Made by a program: the position numbers and the translations under genes
Part shown: in pieces, positions 32,506-42,968 of the stretch
Numbering within the stretch: the first letter of the stretch is position 1
Layout: every line of letters starts with the position of its first letter
Notes under the pieces: generated by a model
What the model was told of the DNA's origin: nothing
Databases searched by the model: none
The model's input: only the letters and a program-made list of their open reading frames with translations
Source: Nocardioides sp. Soil805
GTDB taxonomy: Bacteria > Actinomycetota > Actinomycetes > Propionibacteriales > Nocardioidaceae
Direction of reading: 5' to 3'
Assembly (NCBI RefSeq): GCF_001429625.1
Contig: NZ_LMSU01000001.1
Span: 1,734,003 to 1,798,002 of the forward strand
Length of the DNA stretch: 64,000 nucleotides

Positions 32506-34289
32506 CACACAATCCTAACCAGCGGCACGATGACTTCATCGATGCTCAGCCCTCCGTGGGCCACGGTGTGGGAGGCGGCCGTGAACGCCGTGCGGTCGGG
32601 GGCGAAGTAGGGATGCCCCAGAGTCTCCACAGCCGCTCCGAGACCTGGCGGCGTCCAGGCCAGGCCGGGTTGGGAGCTCTGGTCCCGGAAGGTCTCGCGG
32701 GAGTGGAAGGCGACGCGGTGCCCTACGCGCTGAGTGGTGAGGTTCTTCGCCAGGAACGTCGTGGCGGTGGTGGGCAGATTGCCATGGTCAGACGTGATCC
32801 AGAGTTCAGCACCTTCGGTCTGGCACCAAGTCTGAGCTGCCGTGACGTAGCCGGCTTGGGCCCACTGGACGATCCCCGCGCTGAGCTGGCGATCACCGAG
32901 TACTTCGGCGCCGTGCAGGAGCTTGTCTGGGGCGCCCACGGCATAGCCCGCGACGCGGGAACCGCTAGCCGGAGGTTCCCACTCGGCAGAGGCTCCTCCG
33001 AGGGTCTTGGCATAGTGGATCTGATCTGGACGCAGACCCTGCGCTTGCCAGAACTCAGTCCAGTGCTTGCCTTCGTGGGTGGTCGTCTTGGCCGTCGCTG
33101 CGAAGTCCTTGGGAGTCTTGCCTGCGAAAATCGCTTGGCGACTGATGGATGTCAGTGTCGGAAGGCCGGCCAGCAGCCGTCGGTCCTCAAGCACGGAAAA
33201 GTGGAGTTCCTGCTGCAGGAGTTGCCACTGGGGTATTCCAAGGCCGTCGAGGACGAGCAGGACGATCCTCTGAGCCGGCGTGCCGCCCCGGCGCGCCAGG
33301 AACGGAGCGACCTGGTGGACGGAGACCGGGTGGGCTGGGCTGCGGCCGAGCTGGACGCCGTACTCCTTCTGCAACCAGGGGTTCCAGCTGTCATCAACCT
33401 GCTTCCAGCGGGACCAAGCGCGGTCGGTCCACTCGGCGACGTCCGCCTCGGGAAGCTGGCTCAGCAACCGTCGGATCGTCGCCCAATCGTTGGCCACGCC
33501 GATCCAGCCGTCCAGGGAAGAAGCCGTGGTGTTGAGGGTCTCCACCAGCGTGGCCAGCGACGCCTCGTCTTGGCGTCGCGCGACTGCTTGGCGCAGAGAT
33601 GCAGGGATCGAGCGTGCCACGGGAGTCTGAGGGGGAGCTAGGACACCGGACCGTACGAGCTTCTCGAGTTCCGGTGTGGCTGTGCGAAGAGCGTGGTCGA
33701 GCTGATCGTGGGAGCCGTGCTCCCACCAGGTCCGTGCTTCCTGGCCGACGACGGCCACCGGATCCGGCGCCAGCAGCGTCTGATGGAGCCAGCCAGCCGG
33801 CAAGGTGTCAGCCACGGTACGGCGTAGGGCCGGTCCAAGTCCGGCAAGGCGGATGGCAGCCGTCACCTCGTAGCCCCCCTCGACCGGCCATGCCAGATCC
33901 GTGAGCAGGTGCGCGGCCCGCGCGGTCCGCTCGCGAAGGGAGCCACGGTCAAGGAGTGCTTTGAGAACGGGGCGAGGCAGCTTCGTCGCCTCCTGGCGAA
34001 CGGCAGCAGATGCGCGAAGATCGATGGTGTGCCTCGGGAGCGAACGGGCGTCAAAGGGCAGATCCGAAAATGTCCGGAGGTCGGCGATCTGGAGGTGCAG
34101 GAGCAGACTCGCCGCCTCAGCTACCCGCTCCGGTACTTCGAGCTCGAGCAGCCGTCGGAGCTGCCAGCGGTCGGTGACGACTACTGCGTCCGGTTGCTCG
34201 TCGAGCCCGTCAGGGTCCAGCAGCAGGTGTACGCCACCGGCTGGCACTGTCACAGGGCCGACCAGGCTGTCCCAGGTTCGAAAAATCAT
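32505..34289 (-). CDS. pglZ: BREX alkaline-phosphatase-superfamily protein PglZ (type 3)
   Basis: A 594-residue PglZ protein; ATG 34289 overlaps the helicase stop (ATGA). The PglZ domain occupies about 330-590: LLVLDGLGIPQWQ (metal-binding Asp), TLTSISRQAIFAGKTP (nucleophile region) and WITSDHGNLPTTA (Asp-His-Gly metal ligands). The N-terminal half is a helical region that binds partners. PglZ is essential in all BREX types and belongs to the alkaline phosphatase superfamily; nuclease activity has been reported for a purified homologue. Context and order make this the type 3 form. Confidence 0.92.
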   Translation of the reverse strand: MIFRTWDSLVGPVTVPAGGVHLLLDPDGLDEQPDAVVVTDRWQLRRLLELEVPERVAEAASLLLHLQIADLRTFSDLPFDARSLPRHTIDLRASAAVRQEATKLPRPVLKALLDRGSLRERTARAAHLLTDLAWPVEGGYEVTAAIRLAGLGPALRRTVADTLPAGWLHQTLLAPDPVAVVGQEARTWWEHGSHDQLDHALRTATPELEKLVRSGVLAPPQTPVARSIPASLRQAVARRQDEASLATLVETLNTTASSLDGWIGVANDWATIRRLLSQLPEADVAEWTDRAWSRWKQVDDSWNPWLQKEYGVQLGRSPAHPVSVHQVAPFLARRGGTPAQRIVLLVLDGLGIPQWQLLQQELHFSVLEDRRLLAGLPTLTSISRQAIFAGKTPKDFAATAKTTTHEGKHWTEFWQAQGLRPDQIHYAKTLGGASAEWEPPASGSRVAGYAVGAPDKLLHGAEVLGDRQLSAGIVQWAQAGYVTAAQTWCQTEGAELWITSDHGNLPTTATTFLAKNLTTQRVGHRVAFHSRETFRDQSSQPGLAWTPPGLGAAVETLGHPYFAPDRTAFTAASHTVAHGGLSIDEVIVPLVRIV

Positions 34290-36667
34290 ACGCACCGGAT
34301 CCCGAGAGCGAGGCGAAGATGTGGTCTCGGCGGCAGCGCGCCACCGCCGAGATCCTGCAGGGCGGTGTACCCGTAATCGAAGAGGACCTGCTGCAGGAAC
34401 GCGTGACGCTCCTGTGGGAGGACAGCCGTCGACAGCGGGTCGCCGATTGACCCGGAGGTCAGGGTCGACAGAAGTTCCCGCCCACGCCGCGGATCAGGCC
34501 GCCCTGAGTCATGGACGAAGACCGCGAACACGGTGGATGCCCCACTGGTCCCGGACGTCGCCCGCCCGAGCGCCAGCCAGCCCGGAGGGGAGGCGACGTT
34601 GAGCTTGGGGACCGGCTCTCCCGGAACGACAACCGCCCCGGAACGCAAGGCTTCGCTACTGTGAGTACCGGTCAGCGCCTCGAGCCGACGCACGAGCTCC
34701 GGTATCGGAGAGGCCGGTGCCGGTGGTGGCGCCACCGCGATCGAGGTCAGGATCTCCTGGGCTTCAGCGGCCTCGACGAGATGTGCCTGCGCTGCCGACA
34801 CGAAGTCCTCCCCGGCCGACCGGAGTCGTTCGGGTTCGACGATCGCAGTAACGTAGAGCGAGTCGGTGAGGTCATCGACGGAGGCGAGGACGTCGTTGCG
34901 CTTGTCCACCCCAAGCTCGGCGAGAATCACCGCGAGCTTTTCCTCGAGCACCTCGAGCACTCGCTGGTCGACGCTGTCGTCGAGAACGAAGTTGTACGCG
35001 TGCACCGGCGTGGACTGGCCGATCCGGTCGACCCGCCCGATTCGCTGCTCCAACAGAGTCGGCGTCCACGGCAGATCCCAGTTAACGACTACGTGGGCGA
35101 ACTGGAGGTTGACTCCCTCGCCACCCGCATCGGTCGAGACCAGCACCTGAGCGTCGTCGCGGAACGCAGCCTGAGCAGCAGCGCGCTCGGCGAGTCCCAT
35201 CGACCCGTCCACGCTCGCGATTGAAATGCCCTGACTTTCCAGGACCTTCACCAAGGCTCGCTGGGTTGCGCGGAACTGGGTGAAGACAAGCACCTTCACC
35301 GCCGGATCACGCTCCGCACGCTGCAACGTGGCGAGCAGCCGCAGGAAGTGAAGGGTCTTCGGGTCGGTTTCCTCCGAGACGGTACGACGGGCCAGGTCAA
35401 TCAAGGCACGTAGCGCCGTGGCGTCCTGGACCTCCGGCAGCAGGAGCGCGTCGGCCTCGGCCTCTTCAAGCTCGTCCCAACCGAGCTGGGACTCATCGGC
35501 CGTACCCACCAAAGAGGCGAGACGACGCTCCAGGGCCGACAGAATCGCCGCCGACGAGCTGGCGACCAGACGCTGAAGCAGCAGCATCAAGAAGCCCCGG
35601 GCTGTGTTGCCCGAGGTCTGTGCCTTGAGGTAACCCTCCCGGACGTACTCCGTAACATCCTCGTAGAGTTCGCGGTGCAGCGGATGTCGGTCCCACGAGA
35701 CCAGCTCCAGGTGCGTAGTACGAGGATGGAACAGGGCACGCCCGGAATTGTCGACCGCCCCCCGCTTGTCGGTGCGGGCGATGACGGCGCCGACCGTGGC
35801 CTTGGTGATCTCCCGGTCCGACTGGAAGGAAGGATCGAGGAGCCCGAGGAAGCGGCGGAAGCTCTCCGACTTGCCCGAGTGCGGGGTCGCGGTCAGCAGC
35901 AGGTAGTTGTCCGCGGAACCGGCCAGTCCTCGGGCAAGCTGGTAGCGGGCGACGTCCTCACTCGAGCCGGCGACATGGTGGGCTTCGTCGATGATCACCA
36001 GGTCCCAGCCTGCGTTGATGACGCCTTGCATCCGGGCAGCGTTGTAGTCGTCGAGCTGTTGCTGGCTCCAGCCGGCGCGGCGACGGAGCGGCTTGATGGC
36101 ATCGAGACTGGTGACCGCAAGATCGACCGAGCTCCAGATCGACGCGGCCGCGTCGATCGGCACGCCTTCCGGACCGATCCGAGTGAACTCCTGGGCGAAC
36201 TTGTCACGCATCTCCGCCACCCACTGCAGCTGCACCCCCTTCGGGGCCACGACCAGGATTCGGCGAACGCGGCCTCGAGCGAGCATTTCGGTGGCGATGG
36301 CGCCGGCCGTCATCGTCTTGCCCAGACCAACCTCGCAGCACACTGCGAGCCGGACCGGGCTGAGCCTCAGTGCCCGCTGCAGGATCGCAAGCTGGTGGGG
36401 CAGCAGGTCAACATGGGCACTTGCCGCAATCGGGTTGCCGGTGCCGGCCTCGGCCAACACCCGGAGGGCGAGCAGCCGCTCCTCAAGCTCGGCCGCGGTC
36501 CAGTCCCGCTCCGCAAGGGAAGTCAACTCGTCGACGCCCAGCGCCAGCAGCTCACCGGTGGCCGGCGCGTAGGCGTCGACGGTGACATGGTCGAAAACGT
36601 TCTGGCGCTCGAGCTCTCGAACCACCAGGCGCCCGCCCGGCCACCAGGACCAGACGGCTTCGCTCAC
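34286..36667 (-). CDS. brxHII: BREX SNF2/HepA-like helicase BrxHII
   Basis: A 793-residue SF2 helicase of the SNF2/HepA group starting at GTG 36667 (GTGA overlap with pglX). Motifs: CCEVGLGKTMTAG (I, about 110), IIDEAHHVAG (II, about 225), LLTATPHSGKS (III), VKVLVFTQFRATQ (IV), VLVSTDAGGEGVNLQFA (V) and QRIGRVDRIGQ (VI). The C-terminal 250 residues are specific and less conserved. In type 3 BREX this helicase stands between pglXI and pglZ, as here. It probably translocates on DNA during modification or exclusion. Confidence 0.92.
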   Translation of the reverse strand: MSEAVWSWWPGGRLVVRELERQNVFDHVTVDAYAPATGELLALGVDELTSLAERDWTAAELEERLLALRVLAEAGTGNPIAASAHVDLLPHQLAILQRALRLSPVRLAVCCEVGLGKTMTAGAIATEMLARGRVRRILVVAPKGVQLQWVAEMRDKFAQEFTRIGPEGVPIDAAASIWSSVDLAVTSLDAIKPLRRRAGWSQQQLDDYNAARMQGVINAGWDLVIIDEAHHVAGSSEDVARYQLARGLAGSADNYLLLTATPHSGKSESFRRFLGLLDPSFQSDREITKATVGAVIARTDKRGAVDNSGRALFHPRTTHLELVSWDRHPLHRELYEDVTEYVREGYLKAQTSGNTARGFLMLLLQRLVASSSAAILSALERRLASLVGTADESQLGWDELEEAEADALLLPEVQDATALRALIDLARRTVSEETDPKTLHFLRLLATLQRAERDPAVKVLVFTQFRATQRALVKVLESQGISIASVDGSMGLAERAAAQAAFRDDAQVLVSTDAGGEGVNLQFAHVVVNWDLPWTPTLLEQRIGRVDRIGQSTPVHAYNFVLDDSVDQRVLEVLEEKLAVILAELGVDKRNDVLASVDDLTDSLYVTAIVEPERLRSAGEDFVSAAQAHLVEAAEAQEILTSIAVAPPPAPASPIPELVRRLEALTGTHSSEALRSGAVVVPGEPVPKLNVASPPGWLALGRATSGTSGASTVFAVFVHDSGRPDPRRGRELLSTLTSGSIGDPLSTAVLPQERHAFLQQVLFDYGYTALQDLGGGALPPRPHLRLALGIRCV

Positions 36668-39282
36668 CTGGCCACCCGGGCAGTCGCGTTACGGACGTAG
36701 TGCATGATCGCGGTGTTCTCCACCAGGTAGTCGGTCGGAAGGCGCTTCCCTAGCGCCGCGATGGTGGCATAGTCCTTCTTCGCCCACCGGTCCTTGAGCC
36801 CGGCCTGCAGCGCCTCACCCCTGAACCGTTGCAGCTTTCCGGTGCCGGACAGGTAGCTCTCGAAGGCTCGCAGGAGCGACCGCTCCCGCAGTTTCTGGAG
36901 GTGCTCCAGCTTGGCTGGGTCGGGCACCATCCAAGCGCCAGCGTCATCACGGATGAAGTTCTCCTCCAGCATCTCCAGCAGGTCCGGCATCTGGTCCGGG
37001 CGGTCCCCCGAGATCTGCAGTTCCTGCAGGAACGACGGCTGGATTTCCGCCATCGACTGCGGTTTCTCCTTCAGGTGCTGCCGCAGCCAAGCGACCGCGC
37101 TGCGCTCGTCGGTGACGAAGAGAGCCTCAGCGGGAGCCGAGAGCTGAAGGCGCCTCCGCTCGTACTCCTCGACCTGCTCGGGGCGGAAGTAGAGAGCGTC
37201 ACGCTCGTTGAAGTGCTCGTCGAGACCGGCATAGAACTGCGCCGCGGTAAGCGGCACCTCGAGCCCCAGGCTGACGTAGTAGGCAACGGCTCGGTGGTAG
37301 ATCCGGTCCGCTTTGCGCTCGCGAATCGCGGCGCCGCCCTGCTCGTAGACTGGGAGGTGCTTGAGATGCTCCCCCACAAACTCCCAGACAGAGCTCGCCG
37401 CGCCGCCGGAGGCCAGCACGACCGAGGACGTTCTCGTGCCAGGTTTGTAGCAGGAGATCATCAGGTCCTGATCGACGGCGTTGACGGCGGTCGCCTGCCG
37501 GTAGCTCGCGCTCTGTTTGTCGAGGAGCCTGGTGTCGGCGACGACGAAGCCAGCGCTGGCCAGGGCGTTCTGCAGAGCGGCCCAGACCTCGTTCGACGAG
37601 TTCGAGAATTCGACCGTCATCCAGCGGGTTGGCTTCAGTACCCGGCTGAACTCCTTGAAGCAGGCGGCCAGAAGATCGGCGTAGTCGTCGACGCTCTTCG
37701 GCGCCTTTTGGCTGCGGTCGACGATCGCCTCGAACTCGATCTCGGTGTGAACGCCATGCCAGCCCTCGATCACCTGCGCGAGATCGGCATAGGGAATGTT
37801 TGCGCCGAACGGCGGATCCACGAAGATGTAGTCGACTGACTCATCGTCCAGCGGGAGGCGGGTCGCGTCCCCAGTTGTGATCCGGACGTCGACTTCCGTT
37901 GGGACCGTCTTCCAGAGCTTGGTGAGGGTGGACCGCTTTCCCCTGTTGGGCTGGGAACCTTCGAGGTTGTAGCGCGGCGAGCACTCCGAAATCAGAGAAG
38001 CTACGTAGAAGACGCCGCTTTGGTTTCGGTTGACCTGCGAGTGGTCGGTCGGCTTGTAGCGGTTCATCCAGGAGAGACCCCAGAACGCCTGCTCAACCCA
38101 GAACTTCAAGGCTCGGCGAAGGTTGAGATCAGGCTCCGCGTTGACCCACTGCCAAAGGGTGGAGAGCGCCGCCAGGGCACGATCGGGGTAAAGGGAGGCG
38201 AGCGACGTGAAGCCTTGTTTGACCAGTGAGCTTCGCTCGTGGGTCATGTGCCGATACGGGAAGACATACGTGGGCGCCCCAACCGCGGAGAGGGCTGCGA
38301 CACGGCTCAAGACGGCGAGGTCATCGGTATCCGGTGCCTTGTCCCCGATGACGCGAGTTTTGCCGGACCCGTGGCGGTAGTGGATCCGGACAGGCTTGAG
38401 CGAGATTCGCTCAATGACCTCACCGGTCAGCAGACGGACGGTCTCCAGACGGCGCTCGAGATTCGCCTTGCCGCCGCCCGATTTCATGACGGTGGCACCG
38501 CAAGAGGAGCAGGGAAAGTGGTCGCGAAGAGCGCCTGTGGTGGGAATGAACGCGCCGTCGTAGAACACCACCGCCGCGCCACAGTGCGGGCAGGTGAACA
38601 CCTCGGACCACACGGTGTAGGCGATGGTGGCCTCGCCGGTGGGCGTCGTCGTGCGGTACATCCAGCCTAGTTCGCGATCAAACCGATCCAGCAGTGCGGT
38701 CGCGGCCCGCTCGAAGTCGGCAGCATCGATTGGCAGGTTGACGCCGCTTCCGAGAAATGTAGCGTTCGGGGCCAAGTCGTTGAGCACCGCCCGTCGAGCC
38801 CCCCACGTGGGCGCCCGCCCGCGCATGCGAAGTTCGGCGTCAAGCTTCGGGTCGGGCGTGGCGCACAAAGTCGCTGCCACACCAGTCATTCCTGAGCCGG
38901 CGAAACCATCGAGGACGACATCACCAGGCTCGGTGTAGTGAAGTAGCAGCCGCTGGATGATCTCCGGCGGCACTTTCGTCGGATAGGAGTGGACTTTGAA
39001 CCACATCGACGCCTTCGAGCCCGTGACGTCGGCCAGGTAGGGACCGGGATCGGCTCGGTCAGACTCGGTGCGGTGTGCACCTTCAACCCAGCTTCGCACG
39101 AAGGGGTTCTCGGTCGCCGTGTGCCAGGGCGGGCTGGACATTCCCAGGATCTGATCGACCGACGACCCGGAGGGCATCCGCACCTCCCCTGCCTCCAGCG
39201 CTGCCCGGTAGACAGCCAGGGCCTTCTCGGCGAGCTCGCTGCGCGACGACGTGGCCGAAAGTTCGAATAGGCTGTCGTTCAC
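36664..39282 (-). CDS. pglX: BREX adenine-specific DNA methyltransferase PglXI
   Basis: An 872-residue methyltransferase starting at GTG 39282 (GTGA overlap with brxC). The SAM-binding motif DVVLDGFAGSGMTGVAA lies near residue 115 and the catalytic motif FVDPPFGANIPYADL (D-P-P-F) near 485. Between them are two CxxC pairs, CPHCGAAVVFYDG and CSSCGATVMKSGG, forming a zinc knuckle. The order of motifs (SAM site first) fits the beta-type N6-adenine methylases of type 3 BREX. It should methylate a non-palindromic host site, giving self/non-self discrimination. It is the only DNA methyltransferase found in the window. Confidence 0.92.
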   Translation of the reverse strand: MNDSLFELSATSSRSELAEKALAVYRAALEAGEVRMPSGSSVDQILGMSSPPWHTATENPFVRSWVEGAHRTESDRADPGPYLADVTGSKASMWFKVHSYPTKVPPEIIQRLLLHYTEPGDVVLDGFAGSGMTGVAATLCATPDPKLDAELRMRGRAPTWGARRAVLNDLAPNATFLGSGVNLPIDAADFERAATALLDRFDRELGWMYRTTTPTGEATIAYTVWSEVFTCPHCGAAVVFYDGAFIPTTGALRDHFPCSSCGATVMKSGGGKANLERRLETVRLLTGEVIERISLKPVRIHYRHGSGKTRVIGDKAPDTDDLAVLSRVAALSAVGAPTYVFPYRHMTHERSSLVKQGFTSLASLYPDRALAALSTLWQWVNAEPDLNLRRALKFWVEQAFWGLSWMNRYKPTDHSQVNRNQSGVFYVASLISECSPRYNLEGSQPNRGKRSTLTKLWKTVPTEVDVRITTGDATRLPLDDESVDYIFVDPPFGANIPYADLAQVIEGWHGVHTEIEFEAIVDRSQKAPKSVDDYADLLAACFKEFSRVLKPTRWMTVEFSNSSNEVWAALQNALASAGFVVADTRLLDKQSASYRQATAVNAVDQDLMISCYKPGTRTSSVVLASGGAASSVWEFVGEHLKHLPVYEQGGAAIRERKADRIYHRAVAYYVSLGLEVPLTAAQFYAGLDEHFNERDALYFRPEQVEEYERRRLQLSAPAEALFVTDERSAVAWLRQHLKEKPQSMAEIQPSFLQELQISGDRPDQMPDLLEMLEENFIRDDAGAWMVPDPAKLEHLQKLRERSLLRAFESYLSGTGKLQRFRGEALQAGLKDRWAKKDYATIAALGKRLPTDYLVENTAIMHYVRNATARVAR

Positions 39283-42200
39283 TGCTTCTGGGTTCCTTCG
39301 AGCTTGAGCCGGATCGTGCTGGCGTTGCCGCCGTTCTCCCTGGTGACCCTCTCCAGCCAGGTCTGGAAGGCCGACGCGGCCTGGGCCGGGGTCGTCGCAC
39401 GCCCGCCGGGGAAGAGAGCCTCCGCGAGGTCGTCCGCGCTGAGGGGCACCACCTGTAGATCGTCGAGGACCTGTTGCACGGCCGAGACCAGAGCCGGAGT
39501 CACCTCACCTGGGGCGAGCGTGCCGTTGGTGAGCGGGGCGAGGGCCGTTCGCTCACCGGCGCTGAGAAGGTCGAGCCTCTCCTGGATCTCCGCGTCCGTG
39601 AGGGAATCCGTGAGGTGCGTGGTCCAGGTCGCCCAGAGGTTCTTGGCTTCCTCGATCGTCTTGGTGAGCTGCACCTTCGCGGCGGGGTCGTTCGACGGTG
39701 ATGGCCGGTAGGAGCAGTAGGGGCAACTGTACCCAGAGTCGTAGACCTTCGGTTCGTACTGCTTGCAGGCGTAGAGGCCGACGATCTTCTCCTGAAGCTT
39801 GCCGAACTGGCCGTCGGGGATGATCTCGATCCCCTGCAGCACGGTGAGATCGCGCCAGTACGGACCCTTGGTGGCGGCTTCCTTGGTCTGCTCGTCCGAT
39901 GGCGAGAGCCGGACAGCCTGGTGACGCTCGTCCGCGAACTGGCGGTACTTGGTCCGCAGCCGCTGGGCGTCATGACGGACTTCGGTGGCCAGGCTCTTGC
40001 TCGAGGGGTCCGTCCGCAGCAGGCGGCGGAGCTTGTCCTTCACCGCCTCAGCCTCAGCGTCGAAGGGATCATGTTGGCCGAGGACGTCGCCGGCCTGCTT
40101 GAGGTACTCGATCTCCGGGCCGAGCTGGTCGGCGACCTTGCGCAGCTCGGTGAGCCGCTTCGCCTCGGAATGGCCGGCCTCGGCGCGGTCCAGAACGTCG
40201 CCCTTAAAGGAGAACCGCTTGAGCTTGCCGACGTTGTCACGCGCCCGGACATCGCTCAGTAGGTCGAGTGCGTCCCGGAGCCTCCTCAGCCGCGTGTCGG
40301 GGTCGTCGATGACCTCCTCCCCCCAGAGTCGGGGGTGGCTCTGCACGTAGGACTGGATGGAGAGGACCTCGTCGTGGATCGTCTGGGAGCGCTCGAGGAA
40401 GTGGGTCGCCGACTCCGGGGTGAGCTCACTCTGCCCGAGCGCAGGCGGGAGGCCGAGTAGCGTGGCGAGCCGGACGAACCCGGCCGTGTCGGTAGTCGCC
40501 GGCGGCTGAAGGAAGGCCAGACCCTCCAAGTCGGTCAACGGCATCCGGGCGAGCTCGTCGAGGTTGAGGGCGGTGATCTTGGTGCCGTTGCGGAAGGTCA
40601 GGTCCGCACGGCCCAACGCGGTGAGGACGGCCCCGACGACCGTGAGCCAGGCGGGTTCCAGGTGCCACGGAGCCCAGGTCTCCACGCCGGGGTCGCGCTC
40701 CGCAAGGAGCTTTTCCCGGTTCACGGCTTGCGGCGCGGCTGTGTTGAGGACATCCAGCAGCGCCTTGGCGTACTGCCCGTCGAGGGTCAGCGTCTCGGAG
40801 TAGTCGCGCAAGCCCAGCGAGGTGAGGACCGACTTGCCGAGGTTGGTCGGTTTGCTCGCAACCGTGCCAAGCGCGTTCTGGACCGCGTTGGCCAGGTTGG
40901 CCGCGGTGAGCTGCTCGGCGAAGACGGGGTATCCGGGGTAACGGGCGTCGAAATGCGGGCTCAGGGCCGCAGCTGCGATCGCCTCGAGCTGCTCCTTGAG
41001 AGTCCGGCGACCGCCGGGGACGCCCGCTAACCACTCGGCGAGAGGCTTGCGCTCGCCCTGGTAGGTGACCTTCACGTGGCTGCTGAGGTTGTCACGAAGC
41101 CACTTGACGGCCTCCTGCCCGAACTTTTGGGCGCGGGCGAGGAAGCCCTGTCTGGTCTCCCCAGAGGTCTCAGCGGCCTTAGCGTTGGCCGCGGCGTACC
41201 GGCCCAGGGCGGTGGTGAAAGCTTCGGCGGGGTCCTCAAGCTGGAAGAAGATCTCGTCGCTCTTCTCCTCGTCGTTGAAGGCCACGGGGTCGAACGGGTG
41301 AAGGAAGTAAAGGTAGAAGTCGCGGGCCGGCTGGGCCGTCGAACGCTGGTTAGGGGCGCCGAAGAACAGGTAGCCGGTACGCTCAACCTTTTTGGCGGCC
41401 CACGGCAGCTGGTAGGACCAGATCTTGTAGCCGGACACGTAGGGGGCGTCGGTGACCTCCAGCACCTGGGCGAGAAGGTCGAAGTAGGCGCGGTCGAGGG
41501 CCTCGTCGTCGATGCTCTCGACGCGCTGGTCGATCTGCTCGTCGTACGCAACATTCTTATTCAGGTCCAGATAGACCTGCCCGTTGCTTTCGTTGACCGA
41601 GATGAACTGGCCGGTGGCGGCCTTGCGTATCTCACCGACCAGCGTCTCGACCGACATCTCCAGGAAATCGGCCTCCAACTCAGGCACCCCCGGTGGGACG
41701 AGGCAGAGATCGTCACGCAGGTCGGCATAGGTCAGGCCAATCGGAGCGTCCAGATCGTAGGTGGTGAGACGGTGAATCGTGAGGGCGTCGAGAATCCGCA
41801 GCGCGGGTTCGCGGTCGGCCCCGGCCTCGAGGTTGCGCATGACCAGGTCACGCACGACGCGGCTCGGCTCCAGCACCGAGCGGACCTCGGGATTCGACCG
41901 GTTGGTAGGGTCCTCGTCGAGTTCAGCCCGGTAGGCGTCGAAGCAGACCAGCCCGGGCTCGTCGGTGGGCACCTCCACGTCGAGGCGCTGGCGAAGCTGC
42001 TGCGTGAGGCTGCTCAGGATGCGGCGCTTCTCGACGAGGGTCAAGTCCTCGAAAACCTTCAGGTAGGCCGGGTGCACCGGGAAGAGGTCGACGAAGGTCT
42101 CCAGGTCCTTGCCGAGCGACTCGAACGCTGCGGAAAACTTCGTCAGGTGCTCGCGGATCCGGGCCTTCTGCTCGGCAGTCTTCGCGAGGAGACGCTTCTG

Positions 42201-42968
42201 GACGACGTACGCGATGTCGTCGCGGTGGATCCGGAAGGTCTGGTAGCGCTCGCTGACGCGCTGCAGTTCGCTCTTGGCTGCATCGAAGCGGGGGTTGTCG
42301 AAGAGGCTCTCCTGAACACCCGCGAGAATCCGAAAGCGGGAGTTGCGGGTGAATTCGCCGAGCTCTCGAAGGAAGCCGAGGTCGAGGATGATCTCGGCGT
42401 CCTTGCGCCCACGAAGGTAGTCGAGCATCTCGTCGATGGCGAGCAGCAGGCCCTGGTCAGGGTAGGCCGCCTCGAAGGCGGCCATCATGTCCTCGAGCGC
42501 GGCCTTGTTGTTGGTAATGCCGTCGGCTGAGGGGAAGGTGTATTCGATGCCGAGGTCGGCTAGCCCGCGGGTCAGTTCGTTGGTGAGGATCGTGCGGAGA
42601 TTCGTGGTGACCGCGCCGATCTCGACGCGCAGCACCTTGAAGCGGCCGGCGACTGGTCCCGCAGCCTCCTGGGTGCCGGCGTCGGTCAGGCAGGGGAGCA
42701 GTTCGGCGCGCTCGGCGACGCTGGCGACCGCGCTCATCAGGTGGGTCTTACCCGTTCCGTAGGTCGCGATGAGCAGCAGGCCCTTGTGGTCGTGGTCCGG
42801 GTTGTCGAAGCGCAGGTTGGGCAGCACCAGGTTCGCTAGCTGGTCGCGCATCGTCTCTGAGATGACGTACGTCTGGACGTCCTCCAACGCCTGGTCGGCA
42901 GAAACAGCGTCGCGCAGTTGCTTGACGCTCTGGACTGGAGTGAACTCGACGAGTTCGCCGTACTTCAT
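39279..42968 (-). CDS. brxC: BREX ATPase BrxC (PglY-like)
   Basis: A 1229-residue AAA ATPase starting at ATG 42968 (overlap with brxF). Walker A is IATYGTGKTHLMS near residue 70 and the Walker B-like LLAIDEMLDYLRGR near 175. The middle and C-terminal parts are long helical regions typical of BrxC, with a zinc-binding SCPYCSYRP cluster near 1085. BrxC is the conserved organising ATPase of BREX and is reported to interact with DNA and other subunits. Its size, place and motifs all fit type 3. Confidence 0.93.
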   Translation of the reverse strand: MKYGELVEFTPVQSVKQLRDAVSADQALEDVQTYVISETMRDQLANLVLPNLRFDNPDHDHKGLLLIATYGTGKTHLMSAVASVAERAELLPCLTDAGTQEAAGPVAGRFKVLRVEIGAVTTNLRTILTNELTRGLADLGIEYTFPSADGITNNKAALEDMMAAFEAAYPDQGLLLAIDEMLDYLRGRKDAEIILDLGFLRELGEFTRNSRFRILAGVQESLFDNPRFDAAKSELQRVSERYQTFRIHRDDIAYVVQKRLLAKTAEQKARIREHLTKFSAAFESLGKDLETFVDLFPVHPAYLKVFEDLTLVEKRRILSSLTQQLRQRLDVEVPTDEPGLVCFDAYRAELDEDPTNRSNPEVRSVLEPSRVVRDLVMRNLEAGADREPALRILDALTIHRLTTYDLDAPIGLTYADLRDDLCLVPPGVPELEADFLEMSVETLVGEIRKAATGQFISVNESNGQVYLDLNKNVAYDEQIDQRVESIDDEALDRAYFDLLAQVLEVTDAPYVSGYKIWSYQLPWAAKKVERTGYLFFGAPNQRSTAQPARDFYLYFLHPFDPVAFNDEEKSDEIFFQLEDPAEAFTTALGRYAAANAKAAETSGETRQGFLARAQKFGQEAVKWLRDNLSSHVKVTYQGERKPLAEWLAGVPGGRRTLKEQLEAIAAAALSPHFDARYPGYPVFAEQLTAANLANAVQNALGTVASKPTNLGKSVLTSLGLRDYSETLTLDGQYAKALLDVLNTAAPQAVNREKLLAERDPGVETWAPWHLEPAWLTVVGAVLTALGRADLTFRNGTKITALNLDELARMPLTDLEGLAFLQPPATTDTAGFVRLATLLGLPPALGQSELTPESATHFLERSQTIHDEVLSIQSYVQSHPRLWGEEVIDDPDTRLRRLRDALDLLSDVRARDNVGKLKRFSFKGDVLDRAEAGHSEAKRLTELRKVADQLGPEIEYLKQAGDVLGQHDPFDAEAEAVKDKLRRLLRTDPSSKSLATEVRHDAQRLRTKYRQFADERHQAVRLSPSDEQTKEAATKGPYWRDLTVLQGIEIIPDGQFGKLQEKIVGLYACKQYEPKVYDSGYSCPYCSYRPSPSNDPAAKVQLTKTIEEAKNLWATWTTHLTDSLTDAEIQERLDLLSAGERTALAPLTNGTLAPGEVTPALVSAVQQVLDDLQVVPLSADDLAEALFPGGRATTPAQAASAFQTWLERVTRENGGNASTIRLKLEGTQKQ

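Noticed and set aside
41076..42530. 484-residue plus-strand frame inside brxC
   Set aside because: Shadow of brxC with repetitive composition and no start signal or family match.
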